From the NCBI GenBank assembly GCA_964529305.1, contig CAZGUX010000103.1:8705-72704 (forward strand): a DNA stretch of 64,000 bases. The letters are read 5' to 3'. This DNA comes from CAZGUX01 sp964529305. Lineage in GTDB: Bacteria > Acidobacteriota > Terriglobia > Bryobacterales > Bryobacteraceae. Shown here piece after piece: positions 25,019 to 33,894 of this stretch. Position 1 is the first letter of the stretch; each line of letters begins with the position of its first letter. The position numbers and the translations under genes are program-made. The notes below the pieces were generated by a model. That model was not told the origin of the DNA, made no database searches, and was given only the letters and a program-made list of their open reading frames with translations.

Positions 25019-25996
25019 TCAAATCGTCGGTATGTTTCGGACCGCGTTGTACAATTCATACATCGTCCGGAAGTGCTTAGATCCAGTCAACAGGACAGAT
25101 GCGACATGCTCCCAGTCGTGTGGGAACGAAGGCTGCTTGCCATAGTGAATGACGTTGCGGGCGTCCCGAAGCGTGTCTGACCACGACAGGGCGATTCGCA
25201 AGTCGTCAACCGTAACACCGCTGACGTTCCGCAGCGTCTTGTATTCCTTGTGGTTCGATTCCCAGTGATTGTGGATCGCCCGCAACTTCCTCGCAAAAGA
25301 CGTGTAAGGATCATCCAGTTCACTTCGCAATTTAGCCGATGGACTTGATTGCGGGAGAATGTCCGCCAAGGCCTTGCCTAATTCAATCCACGCACCTTCC
25401 GAACCCTTGCCGAGCATGACTATACAGGCCATGTACAGTTCCGCGCGGAAGCATCTCACGGCCTCCTTAAGTGATTCCTGAACTTCGGGGTGCGGTACCA
25501 GCGGCATCAGGTCTTGCAAGTACAGGTCAGGGTCAGTCAACAGGAAACCCGTGGTGTCGCACTTGGACCGCCAGACGGTATGCGGGAAAAAGACCGGCTG
25601 CACCCAACTAAAGTCATGGTTCCCGGTTGTACCGCTGCCGTGGCTCATTGTAGTGAGCGTCACGTCCAGTCCAATTCTGTCAATAGCGCTGTTGGGAAAG
25701 AGGGTGCCGGCATGGACAAGTTGCCAAACGGCTTCGACAGCATTCAGATACCACGAAATATAGTTGCCGACCTTCTGAATTTGCTGGATCGCATCGTCCT
25801 GTCGAGTGTTGACCAACTTCGGCATTTCAGCGCCCGTCTCTTTAAGCGCCTCCCGAATCACATTGGCCGTGTTCCCCGGCTGTTCAGAGAAGTGCTTCAA
25901 GATCCAGCCCTTCATCATCGCGATCGCCTGGTGGTTGACGTGAATCTGCTCCCGGACAATCCGGTCGACCTCGTCGTCACTAAGTACAGGCTGCAT
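25019..25996 (-). CDS. HEPN-like protein of unknown function, possibly acquired
   Basis: The 325-residue soluble protein has no signal peptide. The middle segment AVRCFRAELYMACIVMLGKG...GAWIELGKAL (about 179-210) is the classic first helix pair of DUF4145/HEPN proteins. Near the end, SDTLRDARNVIHYG supplies Arg277-x6-His284, the RX4-6H motif of HEPN ribonucleases. HEPN proteins occur in toxin-antitoxin and defence settings. The gene is visibly more AT-rich than its neighbours and lies 3' of the tRNA-Lys gene, a common landing site for transferred DNA. No partner antitoxin is adjacent. Function beyond 'HEPN-like' is unassigned. Confidence 0.65.
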   Translation of the reverse strand: MQPVLSDDEVDRIVREQIHVNHQAIAMMKGWILKHFSEQPGNTANVIREALKETGAEMPKLVNTRQDDAIQQIQKVGNYISWYLNAVEAVWQLVHAGTLFPNSAIDRIGLDVTLTTMSHGSGTTGNHDFSWVQPVFFPHTVWRSKCDTTGFLLTDPDLYLQDLMPLVPHPEVQESLKEAVRCFRAELYMACIVMLGKGSEGAWIELGKALADILPQSSPSAKLRSELDDPYTSFARKLRAIHNHWESNHKEYKTLRNVSGVTVDDLRIALSWSDTLRDARNVIHYGKQPSFPHDWEHVASVLLTGSKHFRTMYELYNAVRNIPTI

Positions 25997-26262
25997 AGGC
26001 TGATTTTAAGGCAATGGCGGGGTCTACAGTAGCAGCAACCAACAGCGGAGAGTGGCCCGGGGGATTGGTGCGGTGCCTCGGGCCTTGTCAGACTCAGCGA
26101 ACGTTTAGGTTCGATCAGATCTACCCATCGGAGTTCGACCATGCGACTCAGCGCTCAGTTCTTACGCCCAGCCCGGTTCTAAATCTAGATGAGGCTGGTA
26201 CCAAAGTGGGCACACCACCCGCCCGGAGGCGGGTCCATCGATCTTCAACTGATTGACTTGGA

Positions 26263-26338
26263 TGGTGAGCCGGGCGGGGCTCGAACCCGCGACCCTCAGA
26301 TTAAAAGTCTGATGCTCTACCAACTGAGCTACCGGCCC
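26263..26338 (-). tRNA. tRNA-Lys (anticodon TTT)
   Basis: The 76-base reverse-strand sequence folds as a full cloverleaf. The acceptor arms GGGCCGG and CCGGCTC pair (one G-T), the D-loop is AGCTCAGTTGGTAGAGC and the anticodon stem-loop is CAGACTTTTAATCTG with anticodon TTT. The T-arm contains GGTTCGAGCC, and a templated CCA ends the gene at 26263. It stands alone between the HEPN-like gene and the fucose-isomerase-like gene. A 7-base-arm hairpin (ACCCGCC-CGGA-GGCGGGT, 26217-26234) lies just past its 3' end and may trim or end transcription. Confidence 0.98.
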
Positions 26339-26398
26339 GACTTTTGCGGAGTAATGGCGAGGGCTGTCTTCTTCAACATACCACGATAGAATTGGGGC

Positions 26399-27994
26399 AT
26401 GCCCCAACCTGTCGTCCTCGTGGCGAATGGAGACTTGCGTCTCTCCGCCAATCAGAAGTGCTGGCCTGCCCAGCAACACGCCGAGGAAGCGGTGATGGCT
26501 GCCATTCGCAAGGCGGGCTTCGATGTCCGGCGAGGACACGAATACGACCCCGTCAAGCAGCACGGATTCATCGATAGCCAGCGCCGCGGAATGGAAGTCT
26601 TCCGCGCAATTCCGCTCGACGCCCCGCTCGTCGTCGTCGAAGCAGTGTGGCAGTATAGCCATCATCTCTTACACGGTCTTTATTCCCATCAGGGTCCCAT
26701 CCTCACCGTCGCCAACTGGAGCGGACAGTGGCCTGGCCTGGTGGGCATGCTCAACCTCAACGGCTCGCTCACCAAGGCCGGCGTTTCCTATAGCTCGCTT
26801 TGGAGCGTCGATTTCACCGACGAGTTCTTCGTCTCCAACCTCACCAAGTGGCTCAACGGCCATGCGGTGGTTCACGACACCAGTCATGCGCGGCCGTTCG
26901 ACGGAACCGGCGTGCCGGCGAAGGCTCGCGAACTGGGCGCGCGCCTGGCCGCCGAACTTCGCCGCAACAAGGCCATCATGGGCGTGTTCGACGAGGGCTG
27001 CATGGGGATGTACAACGCCATCATCCCCGACGAACTCCTGCACCGCACCGGCGTGTTCAAGGAACGGCTGAGCCAGTCGGCGCTCTACGCCGAGATGCAG
27101 AACGTGCCGGACCCGGAGGCGCTCGCCGTCCGCTCCTGGCTGGATGCCAAAGGCATGCAATTCCGCTTTGGCCCCAACCCCGAGACCGACCTGACCCCCG
27201 AACAGATCCTGGACCAGTGCAAGATGTACATCGCTGCGCTCCGCATTGCCGACGACTTCGGTTGCGACACCATCGGCATTCAATACCAGCAGGGCCTGAA
27301 AGACTTGGCCCCGGCGTCGGACCTGGCCGAAGGTCTGCTCAACAACGTCGACCGGCCTCCGGTGACCGCTCGCGGCAATGGCCGCGTGCTGTACGAAGGC
27401 AAGGCGCTACCTCACTTCAACGAAGTCGACGAGTGCGCCGGTCTCGACGGCCTGGTGACCAATCGTATCTGGACCTCTCTGGGCTTCGATCCGGAGAATA
27501 CGCTCCACGATGTCCGATACGGCGAAGAGTACAACGGGCAGTTCGTGTGGGTGCTCGAGATCTCGGGCGCGGCCCCGCCGCAACACTTCATCGGAGGCTA
27601 CGCCGGGACGGTGAGCGAGCGGCAACCGCCGATGTATTTCCGGTTGGGCGGCGGCACAGTGAAAGGCGTCAGCAAGCCGGGCGAGGTGGTGTGGAGCCGG
27701 GTGTTTGTCGATGACGGAGTCCTGAAGGCCGATCTCGGTCTGGCCCAAGTGGTCGAGTTGCCGAAAGAGGAGACCGAGCGCCGCTGGAACATCACCACGC
27801 CGCAGTGGCCGGTGATGCACGCCGTCACGCGCGGCGTGAGCCGCGATCAACTGATGGCCCGCCACAAGTCGAATCACATTCAGGTGGCGTATGCTCCCGA
27901 CCTTGCCGGCGCGCGACTGGCGCTCGCGGCCAAAGCGTCGGCCTTCCGCGAGATGGGCCTCGAAGTCGCCCTCTGCGGCGACGTTGCCGGATAA
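26399..27994 (+). CDS. L-fucose/arabinose isomerase-like protein
   Basis: The 531-residue cytoplasmic protein reads QPVVLVANGDLRLSANQKCW, VVEAVWQYSHHLLHG, GPILTVANWSGQWPGLVGML, VFDEGCMGMYNAIIPDELLH and DDFGCDTIGIQYQQGLKD. This is the layout of the FucI/AraA-fold isomerases, with 'DEGCMGM' and 'IQYQQG' as the likely metal and substrate regions (acidic residues in each). The family converts aldoses to ketoses. The exact sugar is uncertain; fucose fits because an alpha-L-fucosidase is encoded at 49908-51227 in the same window, although far away. It starts at an ATG 60 bases past the tRNA-Lys. Confidence 0.75.
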   Translation: MPQPVVLVANGDLRLSANQKCWPAQQHAEEAVMAAIRKAGFDVRRGHEYDPVKQHGFIDSQRRGMEVFRAIPLDAPLVVVEAVWQYSHHLLHGLYSHQGPILTVANWSGQWPGLVGMLNLNGSLTKAGVSYSSLWSVDFTDEFFVSNLTKWLNGHAVVHDTSHARPFDGTGVPAKARELGARLAAELRRNKAIMGVFDEGCMGMYNAIIPDELLHRTGVFKERLSQSALYAEMQNVPDPEALAVRSWLDAKGMQFRFGPNPETDLTPEQILDQCKMYIAALRIADDFGCDTIGIQYQQGLKDLAPASDLAEGLLNNVDRPPVTARGNGRVLYEGKALPHFNEVDECAGLDGLVTNRIWTSLGFDPENTLHDVRYGEEYNGQFVWVLEISGAAPPQHFIGGYAGTVSERQPPMYFRLGGGTVKGVSKPGEVVWSRVFVDDGVLKADLGLAQVVELPKEETERRWNITTPQWPVMHAVTRGVSRDQLMARHKSNHIQVAYAPDLAGARLALAAKASAFREMGLEVALCGDVAG

Positions 27995-28015
27995 AAAAGA
28001 TCCCCGCGCGGCCGG

Positions 28016-29305
28016 ATGCCACTTCTACTCCTACTCCCTCTGGTTGGGGCTCCGGCCGCGCTCGGCGCCGTCGAAGGGCAGCCTTCGATCAGCGTCGTGC
28101 TGCTCCAATTCATCCTGCTGCTGGCCGCCGCCAAGATCGCCGGCGAAGGCATGGAACGCCTCGGCCAGCCTGCCGTCCTGGGAGAACTCCTCGCCGGAGT
28201 CCTGATCGGCAATCTCCACCTGGTGGGAATCCCGTTCGCCGAATCGGCGCGCCATTCCCGCGATCTCGAGATCTTTGCCGAACTGGGCGTGATCCTGTTG
28301 CTGTTTGAAGTAGGTCTTGAATCGCACTTGAAGGAATTGACGGAGGTCGGGCTCTCGGCGCTGATCGTGGCGACGGTAGGCGTGGTGGCTCCGAGCGCGC
28401 TGGGGTATTGGGTCTCGGCCTGGTTCCTTCCGGCGGAAGCCTGGTACGTCCATTTGTTCGTGGGTACGACGCTGGCGGCGACGAGCGTCGGGATCACGGC
28501 ACGAGTCCTGAAGGACCTGGGCCGGACCGAAGCCAAGGAATCCCGCATTATTCTGGGCGCCGCGGTCGTGGACGACGTGCTGGGCCTGGTGGTCCTGGCG
28601 GTCGTCTCCGGGCTGGTGACGTCGATCGGGGCCACCGGCCGGGCGCAGGTGGCGGCCGGTCCGGTCGTATGGATCATCGCCAAGTCGGTGCTGTTCCTGG
28701 CCGCGGCCATTGTCCTGAGCCGCCTGATCCAGGTGAACCTGGCCCGCTGGGGATCGCGTTTCCGGGTCCCGGGTGTTGGCCTGATCATCGCGATCACGCA
28801 CTGTTTCTCGCTCGCCGCTCTGGCCGGTTGGGTGGGCCTGGCGCCCATCGTCGGCGCCTTCGCCGCGGGTTTAGTGCTGGAAGAGAGCGACTATGAACTC
28901 TACCGGCAGCGCGGTGAATTGCCCATCGCGACGCTGGTGAAGCCGATCTCGACTCTGTTCGTGCCGGTCTTCTTCGTGATGATGGGATTCAAAGTGGACC
29001 TGGCGGTTTTCGGAGTAGGAGGCACGCTAGGGCTGGCATTTCTATTGACCGTGGCCGCGGTGGCCGGCAAGCAAGTCTGCGCGCTGGGCGTCGTCGAACG
29101 CGGTCTCGACCGGCTGACGGTGGGATTGGGCATGATCCCTCGCGGCGAAGTGGGGTTGATCTTTGTCGGACTGGGGGGATCGTTGCTGGTGTCCGGCAAG
29201 CCGGTCCTGCCCGCCGCCGCGGTCTCGGCGCTGATCGTGATGGTGATGGCGACCACGCTGATGACGCCGCCGCTGCTGAAATGGGCCTTCTCCCGCAAGC
29301 GGTAG
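28016..29305 (+). CDS. Kef/NapA-type cation:proton antiporter (CPA2 family)
   Basis: The 429-residue integral membrane protein has about 12-13 hydrophobic helices, starting LQFILLLAAAKIAGEGMERL and GQPAVLGELLAGVLIGNLHL. It continues through IFAELGVILLLFEVGLESHL and FVGTTLAATSVGITARVL to GAAVVDDVLGLVVLAVVSGL, where the Asp-Asp pair marks the ion-binding site. It lacks the C-terminal RCK/TrkA-N domain found in Kef, so it is a core antiporter. It exchanges Na+ or K+ for H+ to hold pH and ion balance. It lies 21 bases after the isomerase gene, perhaps co-transcribed. Confidence 0.9.
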   Translation: MPLLLLLPLVGAPAALGAVEGQPSISVVLLQFILLLAAAKIAGEGMERLGQPAVLGELLAGVLIGNLHLVGIPFAESARHSRDLEIFAELGVILLLFEVGLESHLKELTEVGLSALIVATVGVVAPSALGYWVSAWFLPAEAWYVHLFVGTTLAATSVGITARVLKDLGRTEAKESRIILGAAVVDDVLGLVVLAVVSGLVTSIGATGRAQVAAGPVVWIIAKSVLFLAAAIVLSRLIQVNLARWGSRFRVPGVGLIIAITHCFSLAALAGWVGLAPIVGAFAAGLVLEESDYELYRQRGELPIATLVKPISTLFVPVFFVMMGFKVDLAVFGVGGTLGLAFLLTVAAVAGKQVCALGVVERGLDRLTVGLGMIPRGEVGLIFVGLGGSLLVSGKPVLPAAAVSALIVMVMATTLMTPPLLKWAFSRKR

Positions 29306-29352
29306 ACGGCTGGCCGGATGCTACAATCTGGAGCGGAATCACGTCTCTTCGT

Positions 29353-29439
29353 GCGAGCGTGGCGGAATTGGCAGACGCACTGGATTTAGGTTCCAGCGCC
29401 CGCAAGGGCATGGGAGTTCGACCCTCCCCGTTCGCACCA
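29353..29439 (+). tRNA. tRNA-Leu (anticodon TAG)
   Basis: This 87-base cloverleaf has a long variable arm, as expected for Leu. The acceptor arms GCGAGCG and CGTTCGC pair with one G-T, the D-arm starts TGGCGGAATTGGCAGACGCA, and the anticodon stem CTGGA-TTTAGGT-TCCAG gives TAG. The variable arm is CGCCCGCAAGGGCATG, the T-arm contains AGTTCGACC, and CCA is templated at 29437-29439. It is a lone tRNA between the antiporter gene and the convergent DUF362 gene. Confidence 0.97.
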
Positions 29440-29495
29440 GTGCCCCCAGCAGACACTCTTCGGCGACTGAAATCCGGCCGAACGGATGATCAGGC

Positions 29496-31109
29496 TTACG
29501 CCATCCAGCGGATGCCCTCCACCGTATCGCCGTCGTTGTGCGGGCTCACCAGCAACGCGCTCAGGTCGGTCGGCGCGCGCAGCGCCTCCACGCGGAACGT
29601 CAGCAGGTTCTCGCCCGGCTTCAATTCCACGGCTTGCTGGAACTGCCCGATGCGGTACTTGGTCCGGTTCTCCGCCGCCATCACCTGCTCGCCGTTCAAC
29701 GTCGCCGTGACCTTGCCCCGCGCGCCGACCCACAGGAACGACTTGCGGTGTCCTTCCGCCTGGACCTTCACGGCGGCGCCGAACACGGTGCCCGGGGCCA
29801 CGCTTCCGCCGGCCCACGGGTCGAAGTGCAGCGTATCGGTCGGAATCGTCTGCTTCGCCCACGACGACAGCGGCGCGTTCGGGTCCCGCGTGAGGCGCCA
29901 CTCGCGGTTGCCGCGTCCGTACCAGTTCTTCGGTTTTCCCCACCGCCGCACATAGCGGTCCAGTTCCTCGCCCACGACTTCGATTTTCCGCAAATCCAGC
30001 GTCCCCATGCCGCGCTGCTGCGCCATCTGGAGGAACTCCATATCCTGCTCGTTGAAACCCATCAGGCGGGCGGCCAGCGCGTCGCCGGCAACTGAATCCT
30101 CGCCCGCGAAGATCAGGTTGCTGCGGATCATCTGGTCGGCGATGTCGATGTTGTGTTCGTGATATTGCAGGCCGCGCAACGCGTCCACCACCACGTAATC
30201 CGGCGGGTGGAACGAGGCCAGGTCCGTAATGAATGGGCAGATGCGGCCTTCCACCGAGTGTTGGCTGTGCAGGTTCGCATTGTGGAACGCGCCCGGAATC
30301 GCGTACGCCTCGCGTGGCGCGGTGCCCACGTAGTTCTTCAGGCAGCACGTGATCCCGCTCTGCAGGTGGACCTTCATCACCGGCACCGAGATCAGGAAAT
30401 CGCAGTTGCAGATCGTGTTGGTGACGAAATAGTCGGGCCGCCCGCCGAAAGCGCCCACTCCGTTCGGCGACCTGGCCACATCGATCCGCCGGAACTTGCC
30501 GCCCGGATCGCGGATGGCGTCGTAGCTGAGGTCGACGTAGTCGAATTTCTTGCCGGGAAACTCCCGCTGCGTTTCGGCGATCATCTCGCCCAGAGAACCC
30601 CGGAACCCCGGGAACTCCTCGGCTCCCCAATCGAAGGTGCGCGCGTCGACATGCACCCCGTCCTGCGTGCAGACATTGTCTTTTTCGGGGTCGCCCGGCC
30701 GCCGGTAGCTGCCGCCCTCGGCCACGGTAATGCGCGCGGCCTTGGAACGAGAGGCGACATATTCGAGCACGGCCTTCGTGACGCGGAAGTCGGTGACGTC
30801 GCCGGTCCGGTAGAACGGATTCAGCCGCAGTCCAACGATATTGGGCTTGATCACCACCCACGACCCCGGCTTGATTTTCGCCTCCAGGCTACCGGCGCGC
30901 GGCCGGCCATATTCGATGGCCTTCCACACCATGTCGCGGACTTTGGGGTAGTCGAGCGGATCTTCCGGACTCGCCGGATGCCGCAGCCGCGAGTGGGTGG
31001 ACGGCACCAATCCGAATCGAATCTTGTCCCCTCCGCGATTACCCGCCCAGAGCGAGACCGGGAGGGCGGAAGAAGCGAGTAGAAAATGACGGCGGCTGAG
31101 GGTCCTCAT
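29496..31109 (-). CDS. Exported DUF362-domain protein
   Basis: The 537-residue protein starts with a Tat-like signal (TLSRRHFLLASSALPVSLWA). DUF362 features follow: SWVVIKPNIVGLRLNPFYRT (about 85), FRVTKAVLEYVAS, ITVAEGGSYRRPGD, FLISVPVMKVHLQSGITCCL and KNYVG (about 250), and PDYVVVDALRGLQYHEHN. The long C-terminus (about 400-537) is a beta-sandwich carbohydrate-binding-like addition (KVTATLNGEQVMAAENRTKY...). DUF362 domains are linked to Fe-S proteins elsewhere, but no Cys cluster is seen here and the role is unknown. It is convergent with the tRNA-Leu gene. Confidence 0.82.
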   Translation of the reverse strand: MRTLSRRHFLLASSALPVSLWAGNRGGDKIRFGLVPSTHSRLRHPASPEDPLDYPKVRDMVWKAIEYGRPRAGSLEAKIKPGSWVVIKPNIVGLRLNPFYRTGDVTDFRVTKAVLEYVASRSKAARITVAEGGSYRRPGDPEKDNVCTQDGVHVDARTFDWGAEEFPGFRGSLGEMIAETQREFPGKKFDYVDLSYDAIRDPGGKFRRIDVARSPNGVGAFGGRPDYFVTNTICNCDFLISVPVMKVHLQSGITCCLKNYVGTAPREAYAIPGAFHNANLHSQHSVEGRICPFITDLASFHPPDYVVVDALRGLQYHEHNIDIADQMIRSNLIFAGEDSVAGDALAARLMGFNEQDMEFLQMAQQRGMGTLDLRKIEVVGEELDRYVRRWGKPKNWYGRGNREWRLTRDPNAPLSSWAKQTIPTDTLHFDPWAGGSVAPGTVFGAAVKVQAEGHRKSFLWVGARGKVTATLNGEQVMAAENRTKYRIGQFQQAVELKPGENLLTFRVEALRAPTDLSALLVSPHNDGDTVEGIRWMA

Positions 31110-31250
31110 GCCCTCTCTATATACCTTCGGAGTGTCAAATGGAAGGGGGCCGGGTAGCGCTGGCTGAGGCAGGTTGCCGCCCAGTGCGGCTGCTTGTTTC
31201 GACCCGGCGCTGGCGCGGCTGCAATGCTCAGTGATGCACCCGACCCGCTC

Positions 31251-32570
31251 TCAGTTCCCTTCCGCAAGCGTCGTCTCCGCGGGTTCGCGCTTTTCCCAAT
31301 ACGCCCGGAACTCCGGCTTGGTGTCGAGCAGAATCTCACGGATCGCCTGGCGGTCCGCCGCGCTGAGATGAGCGAAGGTCTTGCTGGCGTCCTCGCCGCT
31401 CAGCACTTCGTACAGTCGCCGGTAGGCGTGCTCTTTGACCGCCGCCGGCAACTGATCAAACGCGTCACTGTAAATCAGAAAGCTGGCCGGGTAGCGGAAC
31501 AGACGCTTTTCGAGATCCAGATCCCGCAGCGAGCGCCCCTTGCGGTCGTGGGGCCCCTGCTTCGAGAAGTCCCTGGTGAACTCAGAAGTACCCCGCACCT
31601 TGCCTTTCAGCGGCACTTCGTCGCTGAACAGCAGATACTGCACCATCGCCTCGGCCGGCCCGAACACCCGGCGCCTGGTCGAATCGGTCCACTCGCCCGA
31701 ACGCCCCAGCGCCTTGTCCATGGAGGCCTGCACTTCGAGCGCGATCCGCGCTTCGTAGTTAGCCCTGGTGATCAGGTTGTGCAAGTGCGCCTGGTGTTCC
31801 AACACCATCAGGGCCACGATGTCCGAATGCGGTGTCAGGTACGGGCGCACATCCACAATCTTGGCCAGATCCACGACATTGGCCCCTTGGGTCAGATCCA
31901 TCGCCTCCGGGTTCTTCTCCCGCAGAAAGGTGTTGCCCATGTGCACGTCGTTGGCGTGGGTGCCGCTGACGTACCACCCGCCCCACCGTTCCTTCATCGG
32001 GCTGGCGTGGTTGGTGACGAAGCCTCCGGCCTGAAACACCGGATAGCCGTCCGTCGCCGTGTAGACCGAGCGCAGCATGTGGCCGGGCACGCCTTGCGTC
32101 TTCGGGGAGGCGTGGCACTGCAGGCACTCGTCGCGCCGGATGAACTTCGGTTTGCCGGCCGGCGTCTGGTCGAGCGTGTAGAAGATCCCGCCTTTGCGCG
32201 GATCGACTGAGGAAATCTCCACGACATCGCCGTCCTGCACCCAACCCACGTAAACGTCGTCGCTGAAATAGACGGCCCGCGGTGTCTGCGGCGTGATGCG
32301 CTGCAATTGAAAGCTGGTCTTGGAGAAGACCAGCATCTGCGACGAGACCGGCACGCCCAGATGCTTCAGCGCGCTCGGCAGGTAACCGTGCACATCGTCC
32401 CACCGGAGCCGGACTTCGCCGCGGTCGATGCGCCGCTGGAGGCGCGCGACCGGGTCCTCGAGATCCTGGTTGTTGTTGTAGCCGATGACGGGGTCATCGA
32501 CCCCCAAAATGTAGGAACTCTGCGCCAGCGCGGCGGCCGCAACGGTGGGAATCAGGAGCCACTTCTTCAT
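31251..32570 (-). CDS. Exported protein with one CxxCH haem motif
   Basis: The true start is MKKWLLIPTVAAAALAQSSY at 32570, which overlaps the regulator stop by four bases (ATGA); the frame further upstream is antisense to nothing real. The 439-residue protein carries one CLQCH motif (IRRDECLQCHASPKTQGVPG, about 150). It has a long, helical C-terminus (HLHNLITRANYEARIALEVQ ... YRRLYEVLSGEDASKTFAHL). The conserved-looking GHMLRSVYTATDGYPVFQAG and GGWYVSGTHANDVHMGN occupy the middle. It is likely a periplasmic haem protein of unknown partner. Coupling to an Rrf2 regulator and the divergent cytochrome/quinoprotein operon point to a role in respiration. Confidence 0.78.
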   Translation of the reverse strand: MKKWLLIPTVAAAALAQSSYILGVDDPVIGYNNNQDLEDPVARLQRRIDRGEVRLRWDDVHGYLPSALKHLGVPVSSQMLVFSKTSFQLQRITPQTPRAVYFSDDVYVGWVQDGDVVEISSVDPRKGGIFYTLDQTPAGKPKFIRRDECLQCHASPKTQGVPGHMLRSVYTATDGYPVFQAGGFVTNHASPMKERWGGWYVSGTHANDVHMGNTFLREKNPEAMDLTQGANVVDLAKIVDVRPYLTPHSDIVALMVLEHQAHLHNLITRANYEARIALEVQASMDKALGRSGEWTDSTRRRVFGPAEAMVQYLLFSDEVPLKGKVRGTSEFTRDFSKQGPHDRKGRSLRDLDLEKRLFRYPASFLIYSDAFDQLPAAVKEHAYRRLYEVLSGEDASKTFAHLSAADRQAIREILLDTKPEFRAYWEKREPAETTLAEGN

Positions 32571-33031
32571 GACGAAACTCCTGCCGCCGCCAGGTCCATC
32601 AAGCCAATCGTTCTCCCTTCGCAGAGAGGACGAACATCGCCCGGGTCGGCCATGAGATCGGAAAGACGGGTCTGGCGGAATACGTTTTCGATGTGGGCGG
32701 CGGCTTCGTCCAGACGCCGGTGCAACGGGCACAGCGTTAGCCGGTGAGACTGTAGCTTGAGCGGGCACGAATGAATGCGACGGATCGGATCAACGGCATT
32801 GATCACGTCGAGAATCGAGATTTCGTCCACGCTTCGCGCCAACACGAATCCACCGTGCAATCCCCGGCCCGCCGTCACCAATCCGGCCTGTCCCAATTGG
32901 CGCATCACCTTGGCCAGGTAATCCACCGGCACCTGAGTCGCCTCGGCAATCTGGTGCCGCGGTTGAGGCCCCGGAGTCTGCGCCAACCACGCCACCGCCC
33001 GCAACGCGTATTCCGCAGTTTGAGAGAACAT
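32567..33031 (-). CDS. Rrf2-family transcriptional regulator with an incomplete cluster motif
   Basis: The 154-residue protein begins FSQTAEYALRAVAWLAQTPG, the standard Rrf2 wHTH start, and continues VPVDYLAKVMRQLGQAGLVT and AGRGLHGGFVLARS. The usual IscR/NsrR [Fe-S] pattern is three cysteines spaced by five residues. Here there are Cys89 and Cys101, and the middle position is Ser95 (HSCPLKLQSHRLTLCPLH). A nearby His96 or His104 might substitute as ligand. It overlaps the downstream CxxCH gene by four bases and is divergent from the cytochrome c/quinoprotein pair. The palindrome at 33040-33057 sits 8 bases upstream of its start codon, fitting autoregulation. Confidence 0.9.
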   Translation of the reverse strand: MFSQTAEYALRAVAWLAQTPGPQPRHQIAEATQVPVDYLAKVMRQLGQAGLVTAGRGLHGGFVLARSVDEISILDVINAVDPIRRIHSCPLKLQSHRLTLCPLHRRLDEAAAHIENVFRQTRLSDLMADPGDVRPLCEGRTIGLMDLAAAGVSS

Positions 33032-33039
33032 GGCTATTA

Positions 33040-33057
33040 GTGGATATCTTTATCCAC
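33040..33057. promoter_or_regulatory. Candidate Rrf2 operator
   Basis: GTGGATA-TCTT-TATCCAC is a perfect 7-base-arm inverted repeat in the 98-base divergent spacer. It is only 8 bases from the regulator's start codon and 72 bases from the cytochrome c start, so it could control both directions. Confidence 0.65.
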
Positions 33058-33129
33058 AAATCATCTTTTGTCAAGCGACTTCATTTCTATTGACCCTGAT
33101 TCCTTTGCGGCAGTATGCTGCTCATCATC

Positions 33130-33894
33130 ATGAAGCCGGTTGCTGCGCTTCTGTTCCTGGCCGCCCTCACCCAAGCCCAGACCAATCCCTTTGCGGGCGA
33201 CTCGAAGGCCGCCGAGACCGGCAAGGGAATGTTCCGGATCTACTGCGGGCCCTGCCATGGGATCAAAGCGCAAGGCGGACGCGGAGGCCCGGACCTGACT
33301 CGGGGCACCTTCCAGGCCGGAGATACCGATGCCGACCTGCTCCGGGTGATCGCCAACGGAGTGCCTGGCACCGACATGACCGGCTACTCGGGCACCTTCG
33401 GTGAAGACGGTATCTGGCGCATTATCAGCTACATCCGCGCGACCAGCCAGCCTGCCCCGGCGAAGGTGTCAGGAGACCGGGCGGCGGGGGAACGGTTGTT
33501 TTGGGGCAAGGGCGGATGCGGACAATGCCATCAGGTCGACCTGCGCGGCGGCCGGTTCGGTCCCGACCTCAGCCGCATCGGCCGATCCCGAAACCTGCCG
33601 CACCTGCGCGAATCCCTCCTCGATCCCGACGCCGACATCGCTCCCGGCTACTCCACCGTCGCGGTCACCGAGACCGATGGAACCGTCCTCGAGGGTGTCG
33701 AGCGCAGCCGCGACAATTTCTCGGTCCAGATGATCGACCGCGGCGGCCGCTTTCGTTCCTTCGTGCGGGAAGACGTTCGCGCGATCGAACCGCGCCCGCG
33801 CTCCCTTATGCCGTCTTACCGCCACGTCCTGGCCGGGGCTGACCTTGAAAACCTGCTCGCCTACCTGGCGGCGTTGGGAGAGAAACGCAGATGA
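33130..33894 (+). CDS. Exported dihaem cytochrome c
   Basis: I prefer the ATG at 33130 because it gives a regular signal peptide (KPVAALLFLAALTQA); an ATG at 33115 is possible and neither has a good Shine-Dalgarno. The 254-residue protein has two c-type domains. The first carries CGPCH (FRIYCGPCHGIKAQGGRGGP, about 40), with TDMTGYSGTFGED giving the Met, and the second carries CGQCH (GKGGCGQCHQVDLRGGRFGP, about 130). This resembles cytochromes that accept electrons from periplasmic quinoprotein dehydrogenases. Its stop overlaps the quinoprotein start (ATGA), so the pair is coupled. Confidence 0.9.
   Translation: MKPVAALLFLAALTQAQTNPFAGDSKAAETGKGMFRIYCGPCHGIKAQGGRGGPDLTRGTFQAGDTDADLLRVIANGVPGTDMTGYSGTFGEDGIWRIISYIRATSQPAPAKVSGDRAAGERLFWGKGGCGQCHQVDLRGGRFGPDLSRIGRSRNLPHLRESLLDPDADIAPGYSTVAVTETDGTVLEGVERSRDNFSVQMIDRGGRFRSFVREDVRAIEPRPRSLMPSYRHVLAGADLENLLAYLAALGEKRR

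Noticed and set aside
33115..33129. Alternative ATG for the dihaem cytochrome
   Set aside because: It places a Lys in the middle of the signal-peptide hydrophobic run; the ATG at 33130 gives a normal signal, although neither has a clear Shine-Dalgarno.
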